64,000 bases of DNA from Cymbomonas tetramitiformis (taxonomy: Eukaryota > Chlorophyta > Pyramimonadophyceae > Pyramimonadales > Pyramimonadaceae): positions 18,263 to 82,262 of the forward strand of contig LGRX02027184.1 in NCBI GenBank assembly GCA_001247695.2, read 5' to 3'. Below are positions 62,837 to 64,000 of the stretch, piece by piece. The notes under the pieces were generated by a model. The model did no database searches. It had not been told where the DNA came from and worked only from the letters and a program-made list of their open reading frames with translations. The stretch's first letter is position 1. Every line of letters starts with the position of its first letter. The position numbers and the translations under genes are program-made.

Positions 62837-64000
62837 ATGCTGCTGCTGTGGCTGCTTCTGCTTGGCCTCAGGGAGCTTAAGCCACTCCTGGGTGGTGATC
62901 CCCATCTTGTGCTTATCAAAGCGGTGTGCGATGTTGTAGGCGCGCATCTGGGCATTCTTGACCTCGTCCGGCCACTTGGAGTTCTGCCTCTCCTTGTGGA
63001 AGTTGGGCGGCACCCGGGCATCACGACACCCCGTGTAGCAGCGCTCTGGAGAGTGGGGCAGGCGCGTGAAGCACCAGTCACACTGAAACTTCTTCGAAGC
63101 ATCAGGTGGTGGCACCTTGCTGTAAGAAGGTTTCTGACGCTCGGCATTGTTCGCTTCCCTCGCAGGCTTCTTGGCGTCGTCGCCACCGTGCTGTGCCTGC
63201 TCCTTCTTCTTGGGGTCCCTGCGTCTGTCCCCAGTCTTGGAGGCAGAACCCGAGCGCCTCATGGCTGACACCAGTGCAGACAGGTCAAGCCCCATCTGCC
63301 TGGCCTCGAAGCAGGAGTACACGCAGTTGAGCCTGCGAACCAGCTCCTGCTGCAGTGTGAGGGCCCAAGCCTCTGCATCGTTCTTGAGCTTGTCCTGCAC
63401 CTCCACGATCACCTCCAGGTCCTCCCAAGTGACCCTGTTGGGGGCAGGATGGCTGACACGCAGCTGCTCGGACACGCGATCTCGGTATTCTTTGATGCGC
63501 AGGCCCTTAATGCATTCCTCGATATTCTGCCTGACGACGGAGTCCTCCACCCTCCTGCCGGTGTTGAGAGCTGCCTCCCTGCGACGACAGCTCTTCACGT
63601 AGGCGAGGCCGTCCTGCTCGTTGGTCTGCGGCTTGGCGATCAAGAGATCCTCCTTCTCTTTGGTGCCCTTCATTAAGAATTTAGCTTCGAGCTCTGCAAC
63701 AAAAGCCCTCAAGGCCCAAGAGTAGTGAGAATCTTCAGTGCCATCTGGCCCCGTGAGACCCTTCGTGGAGGTTCCCTCGCCTGCCCACTCATCAGACGCC
63801 TCGCCATCCTCATCACCCTCCTCGAACACCTTACAAACTGCCCAGGTTGACCCTGGCGCCAGCTCATGAAAAGGAGGCTGCGCACAACGCACAGATCCCT
63901 GGTAGGCATCTCTCATGGTAACGTCCTTCAGGACATGGCAAGCGTGTGAAGCCATGACGCCATTCCTCAGGTAGGCAGCGCACCACCAGTCATAAGCGAC
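62834..64000 (-). CDS. Gag of the minus-strand element (N-terminus outside window)
   Basis: The frame is open to the window edge. An in-frame ATG exists at 63955, but coding-like sequence (YDWWCAAYLRNG) precedes it, so the start is probably upstream. The central part is helical and charged like a capsid (about 63700-63300). A basic segment (DRRRDPKKKEQ, about 63230-63190) follows, then a Cys/His cluster CDWC ... H ... C ... C (about 63090-63020) that could be an unusual zinc knuckle for RNA binding. It ends QPQQQH and UAG. Confidence 0.75.
   Translation of the reverse strand, partial: VAYDWWCAAYLRNGVMASHACHVLKDVTMRDAYQGSVRCAQPPFHELAPGSTWAVCKVFEEGDEDGEASDEWAGEGTSTKGLTGPDGTEDSHYSWALRAFVAELEAKFLMKGTKEKEDLLIAKPQTNEQDGLAYVKSCRRREAALNTGRRVEDSVVRQNIEECIKGLRIKEYRDRVSEQLRVSHPAPNRVTWEDLEVIVEVQDKLKNDAEAWALTLQQELVRRLNCVYSCFEARQMGLDLSALVSAMRRSGSASKTGDRRRDPKKKEQAQHGGDDAKKPAREANNAERQKPSYSKVPPPDASKKFQCDWCFTRLPHSPERCYTGCRDARVPPNFHKERQNSKWPDEVKNAQMRAYNIAHRFDKHKMGITTQEWLKLPEAKQKQPQQQH

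Larger units (their letters stand above)
54630..64000 (-). mobile_element. Minus-strand LTR retroelement with DNMT3-like, PHD and amino-methyltransferase domains; 5' end outside window
   Basis: Order on the minus strand: Gag, in-frame UAG, protease, RT, RNase H, C5 methyltransferase, integrase, PHD finger, amino-methyltransferase-like domain, polypurine tract, 212-bp LTR. The 5' LTR lies beyond 64000. Two frame changes (near 60836 and 58680) and a substituted RT motif A suggest this copy is ageing, unless the frame changes are programmed. It must predate the Ty3 element inserted in its LTR. RT-RNaseH-IN order fits the Ty3/gypsy class, but RT is very divergent. Confidence 0.88.

Noticed and set aside
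45257..64000. Bacterial or phage contamination as the source of the methyltransferase genes
   Set aside because: The domains lie in frame inside retrotransposon polyproteins with LTRs, target duplication, chromodomain and PHD finger, so they belong to eukaryotic elements whatever their ultimate origin.

Overview
The window reads as nuclear DNA of a eukaryote, most likely a unicellular alga or other protist. Coding stretches are GC-rich and split by GT-AG introns, noncoding DNA is AT-rich and full of minisatellites, and about 20 kb at the right is nested LTR-retrotransposon DNA. There are no bacterial operons, rRNA, tRNA or CRISPR arrays that I can support. A prasinophyte-type green alga is my guess for the host; nothing in the sequence proves it.

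Left third (1-23 kb). Exons of a GC-rich gene of unknown function (1335-3435, perhaps continuing at 11666-12028) are separated by minisatellites and mobile DNA. A 2.9 kb foldback element (4030-6946) splits a 25-bp minisatellite. A 1.35 kb inverted-repeat unit (7440-8790) carries an unknown ORF. A second terminal-inverted-repeat element (15374-18922) splits a 33-bp minisatellite. A Gag-like ORF lies at 20773-22104.

Middle (24-42 kb). A multi-exon gene (24437-31718) encodes a Cys-rich zinc module, two ubiquitin-interacting-motif-like helices and an acidic tail; most splice phases can be matched by eye. A three-exon minus-strand gene (36783-37940) resembles the C-terminal part of CACTA transposase-associated proteins. 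From 38.9 kb onward come a 160-bp tandem repeat, a decayed Ty3/gypsy fragment with an adenine-methyltransferase domain (39.64-40.7 kb), and a broken gene with a DGQHR motif (41066-42616) abutting a stray piece of retroelement cytosine methyltransferase (42617-42905).

Right third (43-64 kb). This is the most unusual part. A complete, young Ty3/gypsy element (45257-54629; 693-bp LTRs with 2 differences, 5-bp target duplication ATAAG) has one uninterrupted 2,392-codon ORF: protease, reverse transcriptase, RNase H, a phage-Dam-like N6-adenine methyltransferase, integrase, chromodomain, and a C-terminal C5-cytosine-type methyltransferase. It is inserted in the 3' LTR of a second, minus-strand retroelement (54630 to beyond 64000). 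That host element also encodes two methyltransferase-like domains, in the opposite order: a DNMT3-like C5 methyltransferase between RNase H and integrase, then a PHD finger and an amino-methyltransferase-like domain after integrase. Its Gag and Pol frames are separated by a single in-frame UAG. Two unrelated-looking retroelements that each carry a pair of DNA-modification domains plus a chromatin reader are the main discovery candidate: retrotransposons that may write and read DNA or chromatin marks on their own copies.
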